A program made the position numbers and the translations under genes. From the NCBI GenBank assembly GCA_002796995.1, contig PEKW01000002.1, positions 939,990-1,003,989 of the forward strand: a stretch of DNA of 64,000 nucleotides, written 5' to 3'. This DNA comes from Rhizobium sp. Lineage in GTDB: Bacteria > Pseudomonadota > Alphaproteobacteria > Rhizobiales > Rhizobiaceae. This document shows, one piece after another, positions 25,430 to 34,210 of the stretch. Position 1 is the first letter of the stretch; each line of letters opens with the position of its first letter. Under the pieces are notes generated by a model. It did not search any database. It worked only from the letters and a program-made list of their open reading frames with translations, and was not told the origin of the DNA.

Positions 25430-25500
25430 TCCTCCCCGCGGCCGGCTTCGCCCCGGATCGTCCGGGGTCCTTTCATTCCTCAACATCACTGGAGACTGCC

Positions 25501-26547
25501 ATGCTGACCAAGGCCTTCGGCGCCTATGCCGCCGACAAATCGCTTGAACCGATGGAAATCCCCCGCCGCGACGTCGGACCGAACGACGTGCAGATCGCCA
25601 TCGCCTATTGCGGCGTCTGCCATTCCGACCTGCACACCGTGCGTTCCGAATGGGCCGGCACGCAGTACCCCTGCGTGCCCGGCCATGAGATCGTCGGCCA
25701 TGTCAGCGCCGTCGGCTCCGCCGTCACCGGCTTTGCCGTCGGCGATACGGTCGGCGTCGGCTGCATGGTCGACAGCTGCCAGAGCTGCTACGCCTGCGAC
25801 GACGGTCTGGAACAGTATTGCGAACACGGCTTCACCGGCACCTATAACGGCACGACCCCGGACAAGCCGGGCCACACGCTCGGCGGCTATTCGCAGTCGA
25901 TCACGGTCAAGGACAAGTTCGTCGTCAAGGTCCGCCATCCGGCCGAAAACCTCGCCGCCGTGGCGCCGCTGCTCTGCGCCGGCATCACACTGTGGTCGCC
26001 GCTGCGACACTGGAAGGCCGGCCCGGGCAAGAAGGTCGGCATTGTTGGCATCGGCGGCCTGGGCCACATGGGCGTGAAGCTCGCCCGCGCGCTCGGTGCC
26101 CATGTCGTCGCCTTCACCACCTCGGAGAACAAGCGCCAGGCGGCCCTCGATCTCGGCGCCCACGAGGTCGTCGTGTCGCGCAATGCCGACGAGATGAAGG
26201 CGCAGGCCAACTCGTTCGACCTGATCGTCGACACGGTGGCCGCAAGCCACGATCTGGATGCCTTCGTCAATCTGCTGAAGCGCGACGGCACGCTGACGTT
26301 GGTCGGTGCACCGGAGCATCCGCATCCGTCGCCGGCCGTGTTCCCGCTGATCATGAAGCGTCGCTCGATCGCCGGTTCGACGATCGGCGGCATTGCCGAG
26401 ACCCAGGAGATGATGGATTTCTGTGCCGAGCACGGCATCGTCGCCGACATCGAGATGATCGCGGCAGCAGAGATCGAAGAGGCCTATGCCCGGATGCTGA
26501 AGAGCGACGTGAAATACCGCTTCGTCATCGACAGCGCGACGCTCTGA
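25501..26547 (+). CDS. NAD(P)-dependent zinc alcohol dehydrogenase (YahK/AdhC-like)
   Basis: A 348-residue cinnamyl-alcohol-type dehydrogenase. Catalytic zinc ligands are C37 in AYCGVCHSD, H in PGHEIVGHV and the later cysteine; structural zinc is held by the cluster SCQSCYACDDGLEQYC. The Rossmann motif is GIGGLGHMGVKLA. These enzymes reduce broad aldehydes with NADPH. It probably forms an operon with the cupin under LysR control. Confidence 0.94.
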   Translation: MLTKAFGAYAADKSLEPMEIPRRDVGPNDVQIAIAYCGVCHSDLHTVRSEWAGTQYPCVPGHEIVGHVSAVGSAVTGFAVGDTVGVGCMVDSCQSCYACDDGLEQYCEHGFTGTYNGTTPDKPGHTLGGYSQSITVKDKFVVKVRHPAENLAAVAPLLCAGITLWSPLRHWKAGPGKKVGIVGIGGLGHMGVKLARALGAHVVAFTTSENKRQAALDLGAHEVVVSRNADEMKAQANSFDLIVDTVAASHDLDAFVNLLKRDGTLTLVGAPEHPHPSPAVFPLIMKRRSIAGSTIGGIAETQEMMDFCAEHGIVADIEMIAAAEIEEAYARMLKSDVKYRFVIDSATL

Positions 26548-26560
26548 GGGGGGATGCCCT

Positions 26561-26687
26561 CTTCTCCCCAGCGGGGAGAAGTGCCGAGCGTGAGCGAGGC
26601 GATGAGGGGGCCAAATGCGCAGCCATCACATGGCTTCGCCCCCCTCATCCGGCGCTACGCGCCACCTTCTCCCCGATGGGGAGAAGC
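26561..26687. repeat. RIME-like repeat, copy 3 (complete)
   Basis: Both palindromic ends are present: CTTCTCCCCAGCGGGGAGAAG at the left and CTTCTCCCCGATGGGGAGAAG at the right, with GCGAGGCGATGAGGGGGCC and its mirror GCCCCCCTCATCCGGCGC inside. The structure matches the copy at 46726 closely; only the loop differs. Confidence 0.8.
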
Positions 26688-26775
26688 TGAACGACACCGC
26701 TCGCCTGGCCAAGAACCGGTGACGGATGGCCGGAGGGTGAGCCTTCGAGGCGGCCCAAAAGGGCTCGCCGCTTGC

Positions 26776-27063
26776 TTACTTGTTACGCAGCAGCCACATC
26801 TTGCCGGCCATGGTTATGCCATGGGCGGATTCCTCGACGTCGACGTCGGGGTTGAGGGTCTGCAGCAGGCCGAAGTCGCGCAATTCGTTGAGCGTCGCGG
26901 TCTTCAGGAACTTGATCTTCTGCGGGCGCTCCTTGAAGCGGTCGCTGCGGGCATAGGTGATCTCGGCGTTGAGATGTGTCCATTTCTTGCCCTCGGCGGG
27001 GAAGAGATCCCCGTCCTTGGCAAGCTTCAGGCCGCGGATCTGGGTGGGGGTGAGTTCGTGCAT
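26776..27063 (-). CDS. Hypothetical 95-residue protein downstream of the desaturase
   Basis: A soluble, basic protein (MHELTPTQIRGLKLAKDGDL, then WTHLNAEITYARSDRF). No family is recognised. AAGGAACGACC precedes the ATG. It follows the desaturase by 73 bases on the same strand and could be co-transcribed with it. The helix-then-strand pattern might suit a small DNA-binding protein but there is no clear evidence. Confidence 0.65.
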   Translation of the reverse strand: MHELTPTQIRGLKLAKDGDLFPAEGKKWTHLNAEITYARSDRFKERPQKIKFLKTATLNELRDFGLLQTLNPDVDVEESAHGITMAGKMWLLRNK

Positions 27064-27136
27064 GGTCGTTCCTTGAAAAGGTAGGGTCGTGTCGGGGTGG
27101 CGCGGCGGCCGGCCTGGTGCCGGCCACGGGCAGCAA

Positions 27137-28183
27137 TCAGGCGGTGGCGCCGGCGCCTTCGGCTTCGCGGAAGGAGAGGAGCTTGCCGCTCTTCTCGTCC
27201 CACAGGGCGAGCCTTACGCATTGCAGGCTCTGCCACAGGGTGATGCGGCCGATGCCGGCGAGTTCCGGATGGTCGCGCAGGACTTCCGGCAGGCGGTAAT
27301 AGGGAATGCGGCTGGCCAGGTGATGCACATGGTGGATGCCGATATTGCCGGTCATCCAGCGCAGCGCGAGCGGCAGGTCGTAATGCGAGGCGCCGTGGAG
27401 CGCCGCCTGCGGGAACTTCCATTCGTCGCCCTTCGACCAGTGCGTCTCCTCGAACTGGTGCTGGACGTAGAACAGCCAGATGCCGGTGGCGCCGGCGATC
27501 AGCACGACCGGCAGGTGGATGACGAGGAAGGGAACGAGGCCGACGGTCCAGATCATCAGCGCCGAAAAGACGAGAATGCCGAGATTGGTGCCCATGGTGG
27601 AGATCCACGGCAGCTTGCCGTCGTTCATCATGCCGAAGGGCAGGCGCTGCTTGAACAGGAAGAGCCAGGCCGGGCCGATGCCGAACATCACCGCCGGATG
27701 GCGGTAGAGGCGATAGGCGAGGCGGCCGCGCGGCGAAAGCGCATGGTATTCGTCGACCGTCAGCGTGGTGATGTCGCCGACGCCGCGTTCGTCGAGATTG
27801 CCGGCCGTGGCGTGGTGGGCGGCATGCGCCTGACGCCAGTAGTCATAAGGGGTGAGCGTCAGAATGCCGATCAGGCGGCCGGTCCAGTCGTCGAGCCGGC
27901 GGCGGGCGAAGAACGAGCCGTGGCCGCAATCGTGCTGGATCATGAACAGCCGCAGCAGGAAGGCGCCGGCCGGAAGGATGGCGAGGAGGCCGATCCACAC
28001 GCCGTTGATGAACGAGACATAGGCGATGGCCCAGAACAGGGCGAGCGGCACCAGGGTGACGACCAGTTCGAAGGCGCTGCGCGCCAGACGCGGCTGTCGG
28101 TAGCGCGCCAGGATCTTCAACCACGCTCCGACATTGTCGTCGGCAGGTGCAGCAGGTGCGTGGATGTTGATATTGGCGTTCAT
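27137..28183 (-). CDS. Membrane fatty acid desaturase
   Basis: A 348-residue di-iron membrane enzyme. The three histidine boxes are complete: HDCGH at 84-88, HAAHH at 120-124 and HHVHH at 284-288, plus QHQFEETHW near 241. Hydrophobic pairs flank them. It would insert a double bond in acyl chains of membrane lipids. The start at 28183 avoids a poor upstream extension. Its place beside a cold-shock gene is suggestive of cold adaptation, but they have separate promoters. Confidence 0.93.
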   Translation of the reverse strand: MNANINIHAPAAPADDNVGAWLKILARYRQPRLARSAFELVVTLVPLALFWAIAYVSFINGVWIGLLAILPAGAFLLRLFMIQHDCGHGSFFARRRLDDWTGRLIGILTLTPYDYWRQAHAAHHATAGNLDERGVGDITTLTVDEYHALSPRGRLAYRLYRHPAVMFGIGPAWLFLFKQRLPFGMMNDGKLPWISTMGTNLGILVFSALMIWTVGLVPFLVIHLPVVLIAGATGIWLFYVQHQFEETHWSKGDEWKFPQAALHGASHYDLPLALRWMTGNIGIHHVHHLASRIPYYRLPEVLRDHPELAGIGRITLWQSLQCVRLALWDEKSGKLLSFREAEGAGATA

Positions 28184-28329
28184 GTAGTCCGATCCGTTTC
28201 TGTCGGCGTGGCAAGCCGTCGCTTGGCTTGACCCGCCGCCGTGCGCATCATTGCGCGAGCTTGAGATATACAATCTTCTGGTGTGTTTTGTTTCGTCTGC
28301 ATCCCTAGCGTTCAAGGTCCTGCAAACGC

Positions 28330-28356
28330 AAAAAGGCCAGACATCCGCCTGGCCTT
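28330..28356 (-). terminator. Intrinsic terminator of the second cold-shock gene
   Basis: Reverse-strand AAGGCCAG pairs with CTGGCCTT around eight bases and runs into five U residues. Confidence 0.85.
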
Positions 28357-28411
28357 CTCAACTTCTTATGCCTGCCACGCCAGTACATCCGTGGTCGCGG
28401 CTAGCTGAAGA

Positions 28412-28621
28412 TTAGGCGGCCTGCAGCTGGCCGGCGGACATCTTGCCCGACTTGTTGTCGCGTTCCAGCTCGAAGGAGATCTTCTGGCCTTCGACGAGAT
28501 CGCGCATGCCAGCGCGTTCGACGGCCGAGATGTGGACGAATACGTCCGCGCCGCCATTGTCAGGCTGAATGAAGCCGAAGCCCTTGGTGGAATTGAACCA
28601 TTTAACTGTGCCGGTGGTCAT
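28412..28621 (-). CDS. Cold-shock protein, CspA family (second copy)
   Basis: A 69-residue cold-shock domain with [11 protein letters not shown] and [12 protein letters not shown] intact. It parallels the copy at 23180, including leader motif and terminator. Such families usually have members with different temperature or growth-phase response. Confidence 0.96.
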   Translation of the reverse strand: MTTGTVKWFNSTKGFGFIQPDNGGADVFVHISAVERAGMRDLVEGQKISFELERDNKSGKMSAGQLQAA

Positions 28622-28785
28622 GACGAACCCTTTCATAGCAACATTGTGTTCCGTCGAACGACGCCCGACGGTTGTTTCGACTTTTGAGAGGGGGAAGTTC
28701 GTCCAGAGGCGCCAGGCGCCATAAACAAATATCGGCAAACAAAGTATCGATGAGCCTTGATACACGCCCGGCTGTCTCGCGTCAA
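28622..28785 (-). promoter_or_regulatory. Promoter and long leader of the second cold-shock gene
   Basis: On the reverse strand TTGACG (28785-28780), 17 bases, then TATCAA (28762-28757) make a promoter, so the leader is about 130 bases. Inside, 28677-28730 holds a GGCGCCTGGCGCC hairpin and CCCCCTCTC, the box shared with the other cold-shock leader. From 28786 to 29009 no gene is seen. Confidence 0.6.
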
Positions 28786-29009
28786 CTTTTTGTTTGTGTT
28801 CTTTTTGTGTGCGTCCTTTGGTTGTGTTTGTCGGCGGGGCACTTCTACGGCGAGGTTTTGGTCGTCGGGCGGGCCGGGGCAGGGGGGCGGGGCCTCTTCG
28901 ACGCTTGAGGATGCAAAGAGGACACGGCCGACAGCCTAGTCCAGGGCGTCTGCATCCGCCTTCATGCCAAAGAGAATGTGAGGCTTGTCCGCCGCCCCAG
29001 GAGCGCGCC

Positions 29010-29130
29010 CCTCACCCTCACCCTGACCCGTCCTTCGGACCCCCGCAGGCGGGGAGAGGGGATGGCCGCGCGGTGCCGCTTGTCCCTTCTCCCCGTTCAC
29101 GGGGAGAAGGTGCCGGCAGGCGGATGAGGG
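29010..29130. repeat. RIME-like repeat, copy 4
   Basis: CCCCTCACCCTCACCCTGACCC leads to GGCGGGGAGAGGGGATGGC, then CTTCTCCCCGTTCACGGGGAGAAGGTGCCGGCAGGCGGATGAGGG. It belongs to the same family as the other copies. Confidence 0.7.
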
Positions 29131-29180
29131 ATCATCGGCGAGCGGCACAGGGCTGTGCCGAGGAGGGCGAACGGCAAGAA

Positions 29181-29232
29181 AGCCAGGGAGCCAGGAAGCC
29201 AGGAAGCCAGGAAGCCAGGAAGCCAGGAAGCC
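29181..29232. repeat. 8-bp tandem repeat (AGCCAGGA)n
   Basis: One variant unit (29181-29188), five perfect AGCCAGGA units (29189-29228) and a four-base remnant. The array ends at the stop codon of the ATPase gene (29233-29235 on the reverse strand), so it lies in that mRNA's 3' region. Unit number is likely to vary between strains by slippage. Confidence 0.95.
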
Positions 29233-30810
29233 CTACCGCTTCAAACTCCCCAAAATCCCGCGCACGATCGCTCGGCCGACCGAGGTGGCGACCGAGCGGG
29301 CGACGCTCTTCATCGCCGCCTCGATCACCGTTTCGCGCTGATAGCCCGAGGTCCGGCGCGTCGTGGTCTTCGTCGTGCGGCGGTCGTCGTCCTCTTCCTT
29401 GTCGCCGAAGCCCGGCAGCGACCAGCGGCCGGCGGCCGAATCCTTTTCCTCGCCGCGGGCCTCGCGTTCCTCTTCGGCGCGCCTTGCGGCCTCGGCCTCG
29501 GCCGCCTTCTGCTCGCGGGCAGCGAGGATCTCATAGGCCGATTCCCGGTCGACATCCTTGTCGTAGACGCCGGCGACCGGGCTCACATTGATCACCGCGC
29601 GGCGCTCGGCCTCGCTGATCGGGCCGGGGCGGCTGGCCGGCGGACGCACCAGCGTGCGCTCGACGATCGAGGGGATGCCCTTGGCCTGCAGCGTCGAGAC
29701 CAGCGCCTCGCCGGTGCCGAGCATGGTGATCGCGGTTTCGCAGTCGAAGGCCGGGTTGGGGCGAAACGTGGTCGCCGCCGTCTTCACCGCCTTCTGCTCG
29801 CGCGGCGTATAGGCGCGCAGCGCATGCTGGATGCGGTTGCCCATCTGCGCCAGCACGGTGTCGGGCACGTCGAGCGGGTTCTGCGTGACGAAATAGACGC
29901 CGACGCCCTTGGAGCGGATGAGGCGCACGACCTGCTCGATGCGCTCGATCAGAACCTTGGGCGCGTCGTTGAACAAAAGATGCGCCTCGTCGAAGAAGAA
30001 GACCAGCTTCGGCTTGTCCGGATCGCCCACCTCAGGCAGTTCCTCGAACAGCTCCGACAGCAGCCAGAGAAGGAAGGTCGAATAGAGCCGCGGGTTCATC
30101 ATCAGCTTGTCGGCGGCCAGCACCGAGATCGCCCCGCGCCCGTCATTGGTGGTGCGCATGATGTCGGTGACGGCGAGCGCCGGCTCGCCGAAGAAATGTT
30201 CCGCGCCCTGCTGTTCCAAGACCAGCAGCCCGCGTTGCAGCGAGCCGACCGAGGACTTGGAAATGAGGCCGAACTGGTTGGACAGCTCACTCGCGTGTTC
30301 GCCCATATAGTTCAAGAGCGCCTGCAGGTCTTTCAGGTCGAGCAGCGGCAGGCCGCCCTGGTCGGCGATCTTGAAGGCGATGTTAAGCACGCCCTCCTGC
30401 GCCTCCGACGCATCCATAAGCCGCGACAGCAAAAGCGGGCCCATCTCGGCGACGGTGGTGCGTACGCGGTGGCCCTGCTCGCCGTAGAGATCCCAGAAGA
30501 TCACCGGGAATTCCTGGTAGGCGAAATCGTCAAAACCGATCTGCTTGGCCCGCTGGTCGACCCAGTCCTTCGGCTGTCCCATCGCGGCGATGCCGGAGAG
30601 ATCGCCCTTGATGTCGGCGCAGAACACCGGCACGCCGGCATTGGAAAAGCTCTCGGCGAGCACCTGCAGCGTCACCGTCTTGCCGGTGCCGGTGGCGCCG
30701 GTGACGATGCCGTGGCGGTTGCCGTATTTGAGATCGAGATATTCGCCCTTGTTCAGGCTGTCGTCGGGATTGCGGCTGGTGCCGATATAGAGCTTTCCGT
30801 CTTCGAGCAT
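29233..30810 (-). CDS. DUF853 HerA-like ATPase (YjgR family)
   Basis: A 525-residue ATPase. Walker A GATGTGKT is at residues 38-45, Walker B is [13 protein letters not shown], and the [20 protein letters not shown] block is typical of the DUF853/YjgR group related to HerA helicases. A Glu/Arg/Ala-rich linker lies at about 435-480, and the C-terminus is basic. Members are presumed DNA translocases of unknown task. It is divergent from the small helical protein at 31071. Confidence 0.93.
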   Translation of the reverse strand: MLEDGKLYIGTSRNPDDSLNKGEYLDLKYGNRHGIVTGATGTGKTVTLQVLAESFSNAGVPVFCADIKGDLSGIAAMGQPKDWVDQRAKQIGFDDFAYQEFPVIFWDLYGEQGHRVRTTVAEMGPLLLSRLMDASEAQEGVLNIAFKIADQGGLPLLDLKDLQALLNYMGEHASELSNQFGLISKSSVGSLQRGLLVLEQQGAEHFFGEPALAVTDIMRTTNDGRGAISVLAADKLMMNPRLYSTFLLWLLSELFEELPEVGDPDKPKLVFFFDEAHLLFNDAPKVLIERIEQVVRLIRSKGVGVYFVTQNPLDVPDTVLAQMGNRIQHALRAYTPREQKAVKTAATTFRPNPAFDCETAITMLGTGEALVSTLQAKGIPSIVERTLVRPPASRPGPISEAERRAVINVSPVAGVYDKDVDRESAYEILAAREQKAAEAEAARRAEEEREARGEEKDSAAGRWSLPGFGDKEEDDDRRTTKTTTRRTSGYQRETVIEAAMKSVARSVATSVGRAIVRGILGSLKR

Positions 30811-31032
30811 GCGCCTCGTTCCCGTCCCATGTTTCGGCGACCGGGCCGATCGGCAAATTGCGCGCGCCCCGTCATTCCCTGAATCGTCACCTTGCTGTTA
30901 TAAGGATAGTGTGAAACATCGACAACAGCCCGCGGGCTGCGCGGCCGGCTTCGGACCTCGACCCTTCGGCCGCGGACAAATTCGGCCGGCGGCGGCCTTG
31001 GCCGCTTGAGTTCGGCAAAAACTTGAATTACG

Positions 31033-31048
31033 TTGACGTTAACGTCAA
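31033..31048. promoter_or_regulatory. Perfect 16-bp palindrome
   Basis: TTGACGTTAACGTCAA is fully self-complementary. It lies 22 bases before the ATG at 31071, near the expected transcription start, so it is a candidate operator for that gene or for the divergent ATPase. Confidence 0.55.
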
Positions 31049-31070
31049 ATTTCACGCCAGGAGGCTCCTA

Positions 31071-31460
31071 ATGAACGAACTCGTAACCCGCATCGCCGAC
31101 AAGGTCGGCATCGAACCGGCCCTCGCTGAAAAGTCCGTCGGCATGATGCTGGGCTTCCTGCAGCGCGAAGCGGCCGACGGCCCGGTCGCCAAGATGATCG
31201 AATCGGTTCCCGGCGCGCTCGACCTCGTCGCCAAGTACAATGGCGAAGGCGAAGGCAAGGGCCTGCTCGGCGGCCTGATGAGCGCGCTCGGCGGCGGCGG
31301 CATCATGGGGCTTGGCCAGCAGCTGATGGCCCAGGGCCTCGGCATGGGCGAAATCTCCAAGCTCGCCAAGGAAACCATGGCGGCCGCCCGCGAATATGCC
31401 GGCGACGAAGTCGTCGACGAAGTGGTGGCCTCAGTCCCGGGCTTGAGCCAGTTCGTCTGA
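31071..31460 (+). CDS. Small helical DUF2267-like protein
   Basis: A 129-residue protein of amphipathic helices with a Gly-rich centre (LLGGLMSALGGGGIMGLG). The start MNELVTRIADKVGIEPALAEK and end VDEVVASVPGLSQFV resemble small DUF2267-type proteins of rhizobia; role unknown. GGAGG precedes ATG 31071, while the longer frame from 31023 lacks a site. A strong terminator follows, making it monocistronic. Confidence 0.75.
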   Translation: MNELVTRIADKVGIEPALAEKSVGMMLGFLQREAADGPVAKMIESVPGALDLVAKYNGEGEGKGLLGGLMSALGGGGIMGLGQQLMAQGLGMGEISKLAKETMAAAREYAGDEVVDEVVASVPGLSQFV

Positions 31461-31488
31461 GACGGGCGCAGGATTGGATTTGAAGAAG

Positions 31489-31515
31489 CCGCCGGAGCGA
31501 TCCGGCGGTTTTTTT
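31489..31515 (+). terminator. Intrinsic terminator
   Basis: CCGCCGGA (31489-31496) and TCCGGCGG (31501-31508) pair perfectly around GCGA and are followed by seven T residues. Confidence 0.92.
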
Positions 31516-32224
31516 GTGCGTGGGGGCGAAGAACGGACGCTAACCGGTGTCCTGCAGCTACCCCTGCGTGTCTTAGGAGGCAATGATCGGCCAAAATTCG
31601 CGGAGGCCAGATGTCATGTGACCAGTGGCCGAATGGCCGCTGAGATGCTCGGCGCGTGGGGGGGACGCAAACGGGAACCGGCCAACATCAAGCCAGTAGA
31701 CGCGCAGGAAGTTTGGGCACATGTCGAGTGTCTCGTCGTTCTTTCGCAAAAGCGGCTTAAATTGACCCGCAAATGCAATCGAAACTCCATTCCTCAAAGC
31801 TAAGCGTCTCAAATCACTCAACGACTGAAGCAGATTTCGAATCGCAACCTGCGATCGCATTTCTTACTTTAAAATTGCAGTATTTGATGATACTACTGCT
31901 GGCGGCAAATTGACGCATTGGGAGGATGAGTTTGCGAGCCGGCATTCTATTTTAAGTGTTCGAGTCGCGGTTGTCTTACCGTTCTTGAGCGCCCTGGTAG
32001 CTACCGCGCGGTCAGACCCGAGCAAAAATGCTTCTGGACTCAACAAAAAAGCATATCGATCGCGATAGTTTGCCCCCGGGCCACCGACAGAGTTGCCGGG
32101 TTAAGATTTTCGGACGCGGACTTTCTCCACAGGCTCACTGTTTCTGTGTTTTGTTGTGGATCTAAGCGAGTATCGGAGTGCACCGCTCAGTCCCGGTGCT
32201 CACAGATATCAGAGTTGGCGGGCA
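31516..32224. other. AT-richer gap without a convincing gene
   Basis: About 700 bases between a terminator and the Hint cassette. Short open frames exist on both strands (for example 31573-31860 reverse), but none has a good ribosome site, family resemblance or conserved motif. Base composition drops here compared with the left flank, marking the edge of the acquired segment. The cassette promoter must lie at its right end; TTGTTG/TTTTGTTG tracts near 32150 are weak candidates. Confidence 0.6.
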
Positions 32225-32389
32225 ATGCCTGTAATAACATTTCAGCTGGGCACATCATCTATTACGATAAAGATGTCAGCGGAAAGTACTGAAAATGTAA
32301 CTGTTGATTCAATCCAGTGCAATAATGGCAAAGTAAGGGGGGAATTGAAATGGCAATCAGACAGTGTTCAGCCGCCCATTGCAGTATAG
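32225..32389 (+). CDS. Small ORF (54 residues) heading the Hint cassette
   Basis: Starts MPVITFQLGTSSITIKMSAE and ends GELKWQSDSVQPPIAV; one cysteine (SIQCNNG). No family is recognised. An in-frame ATG at 32156 would add 23 residues. The frame overlaps the start of the Hint-peptidase gene by 40 bases. The ribosome site is weak (GGCGGGC). It could encode a small partner or substrate, or be only a leader peptide that couples translation. Confidence 0.45.
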   Translation: MPVITFQLGTSSITIKMSAESTENVTVDSIQCNNGKVRGELKWQSDSVQPPIAV

Positions 32390-33723
32390 CTGATCCAGAA
32401 ATCTATGCGGTTTGCGTTCAGAACGGATTACCCGCTGGCTATCCAGTTCTGACAAAGGATCCGAACGGTCCATGTACCTGTTCATGCTCCTGCCTTGCTT
32501 TTGGCACGCCGGTTCAAATTGGCAACAATGATTTCGAAGTAATCGAAAAAATTGAGACCGGCAGTAAGGTTCTCGCTGCAGGCCTAGACTTACAGTGGTC
32601 GGAACATGTGGTTGAGTTCAGTCAAGGGACGGCGGGGTCATCGACACAACCTTACACAGTGCTCATCACCTACGAAGACCGGTTTCTAGCCGTGACCAGC
32701 GACCATGTATTCCTGCTTGCGGACAAGAGCCTGAAACGAGCCGATCGGCTTATCGTTGGCGATGAACTGACTTCACCAGACGGTAGTCCAATACCTGTCC
32801 GTTCCGTTCATATTGGCGAATACACGGCGGGGTTTCATCATATTGCGACGCGCAAAGCTCTTCCGGATGAACAACTTTCAGGGCATCTTCTTAACACGAA
32901 CGGTGTCGTTAGCGCCGATTACGTTGTACAGATTTCGTACGCGAGTGGCGAACGTCGATCTCAATTCATCGCGAATCACGATGAACTTCCGGTTGTGGGG
33001 TCTCCAGAGTATGTTGCAGCGTACGGCGACGATTGCCTGAATGCGCCCGCCAACATTGCCGGCTTGACATTGCCTTCGTTCATCGCGCGCGACATGCCGG
33101 ATTCGGGTCAACCGGCATTTGTCGCAGCCAACAACATTCGGCTCTCAATACCGGTTGACGCTCATGGTTTCGTGTCCGACGAGGAGGCTGAGCGACTTGC
33201 GCAGGATCCGAAACGGGCTTGGAATGATCCGGCGGCCAAGGCTTGGACTGAATACCTTCTCTCTCACTACAAGATTTTTTTCCCAGAAGTAACTTATCAT
33301 TTCGACTGGGCGGACAACACAGTCAATGCATATGCCTGGGTTCAAAATGGTGTTCGAAATGTCGCCATACTTGGCGGCCTCGTGCGCCATATGGCCCTCG
33401 AACTGGAGGGCGTTTCGATTGTGACAGCGCACGAATTGGCTCACCATTATGGCGGTCCTCCCACCCATCCTGGCAGCCTCAGTTGCGAAGGACAGTCCGA
33501 CTACTACGGTGTCAGAACGATCATGAGGCGAGCTTGGTTCGGTCAGTATTACCTCGATATGACCGACCGGGGCATTGCGCAAATGGCTGGATTCTTTGGA
33601 GTGGCGAACAGCCCAACGGCACCCGGGGGTAATGCTGGTTGCACTCATCCAGCAGGCGCCTGCAGGATCGCAACATATCACGCGGCGGTTTCCTTGACGG
33701 GCAAACCCGGCTGTGCAGGCTGA
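32350..33723 (+). CDS. Hint-domain protein with C-terminal zinc metallopeptidase domain
   Basis: A 457-residue protein without signal peptide or membrane segment; AGGGGGG precedes the ATG. Residues 1-47 contain six cysteines (6, 11, 22, 42, 44, 46; CTCSCSC run). Residues 48-195 form a Hint fold: nucleophile C48 in CLAFGTPV, block B TSDH at 116-119, then GHLLNTNGVVSADYVVQ as the block F region. The His-Asn splicing end is missing (Ala189-Asp190 there). Residues about 270-457 are a gluzincin-like peptidase: HELAHH at 361-366, with E380 in SCEGQSDYYG as third ligand. Expected behaviour is N-terminal self-cleavage at C48 rather than full splicing (inference). Low GC and a cassette of unknown genes suggest transfer. 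Possible roles are a polymorphic-toxin-like effector or a peptide-maturation enzyme. Confidence 0.8.
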   Translation: MAIRQCSAAHCSIADPEIYAVCVQNGLPAGYPVLTKDPNGPCTCSCSCLAFGTPVQIGNNDFEVIEKIETGSKVLAAGLDLQWSEHVVEFSQGTAGSSTQPYTVLITYEDRFLAVTSDHVFLLADKSLKRADRLIVGDELTSPDGSPIPVRSVHIGEYTAGFHHIATRKALPDEQLSGHLLNTNGVVSADYVVQISYASGERRSQFIANHDELPVVGSPEYVAAYGDDCLNAPANIAGLTLPSFIARDMPDSGQPAFVAANNIRLSIPVDAHGFVSDEEAERLAQDPKRAWNDPAAKAWTEYLLSHYKIFFPEVTYHFDWADNTVNAYAWVQNGVRNVAILGGLVRHMALELEGVSIVTAHELAHHYGGPPTHPGSLSCEGQSDYYGVRTIMRRAWFGQYYLDMTDRGIAQMAGFFGVANSPTAPGGNAGCTHPAGACRIATYHAAVSLTGKPGCAG

Positions 33724-33724
33724 C

Positions 33725-34210
33725 GTGCCCGATAAAGACAGCGCCTTGATCGAGCTTCGCGATAGTATCGCGGAGCGATGCAACTTGGCCACTGATGCGC
33801 TTCCGATGCATGTTGTGCAGCGAGCAGCCACAGACCCACTATTCCTACATCACTTGCTGACGGTCGGGGGCGACACTATGCTTCTCGGTATCCTGCTTGG
33901 CGCTCGCGGAGAGATCCGACCTGTCGAAAAGGCCGATTCAACGGAGACTGAATTGCTTTGGGGTGCTGCCAAGGCCACCATTCGATGGCTGACCGCGGGT
34001 GCCAGGTTTGCGGATCAGAAAACGATTGCAGCGCGGCTCGAAGCCTGCGTTAGTTGCGAACACAGAAAGCCAGCGTCTCATTCCAGGCTCTACGTGATGT
34101 TGAAGACCAAGCATGTTTGCGGACTCTGCGGCTGCGACATAGACATGAAAGTGCGCTTAGCTCACGAAACTTGTCCCGACACGACGAGCTCGGATCATGG
34201 AAGATGGTGA
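33725..34210 (+). CDS. Cysteine-knuckle protein of the Hint cassette
   Basis: A 161-residue protein from a GTG at 33725 (an alternative GTG at 33713 lies inside the previous gene). Residues 1-105 are helical and unrecognised (FLHHLLTVGGDTMLLGILLG). The C-terminus carries a metal-binding pattern: CVSCEH, then VCGLCGCDIDMKVRLAHETCP. The CxxC...CxxCGC...K...CP arrangement is seen in small zinc-knuckle tails of assorted bacterial proteins. It is next to the Hint gene with one base between, so strictly coupled. It may be an immunity, chaperone or adaptor protein. Confidence 0.65.
   Translation: MPDKDSALIELRDSIAERCNLATDALPMHVVQRAATDPLFLHHLLTVGGDTMLLGILLGARGEIRPVEKADSTETELLWGAAKATIRWLTAGARFADQKTIAARLEACVSCEHRKPASHSRLYVMLKTKHVCGLCGCDIDMKVRLAHETCPDTTSSDHGRW

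Noticed and set aside
29181..29232. Possible CRISPR array
   Set aside because: Units are 8 bp, contiguous and without spacers; it is a simple tandem repeat.
31573..31860. 95-residue reverse-strand frame as a gene
   Set aside because: No ribosome site, no family resemblance; cannot be supported.
32350..33723. Hint domain as a splicing intein
   Set aside because: The C-terminal His-Asn and following nucleophile are absent, and no split host protein flanks it.
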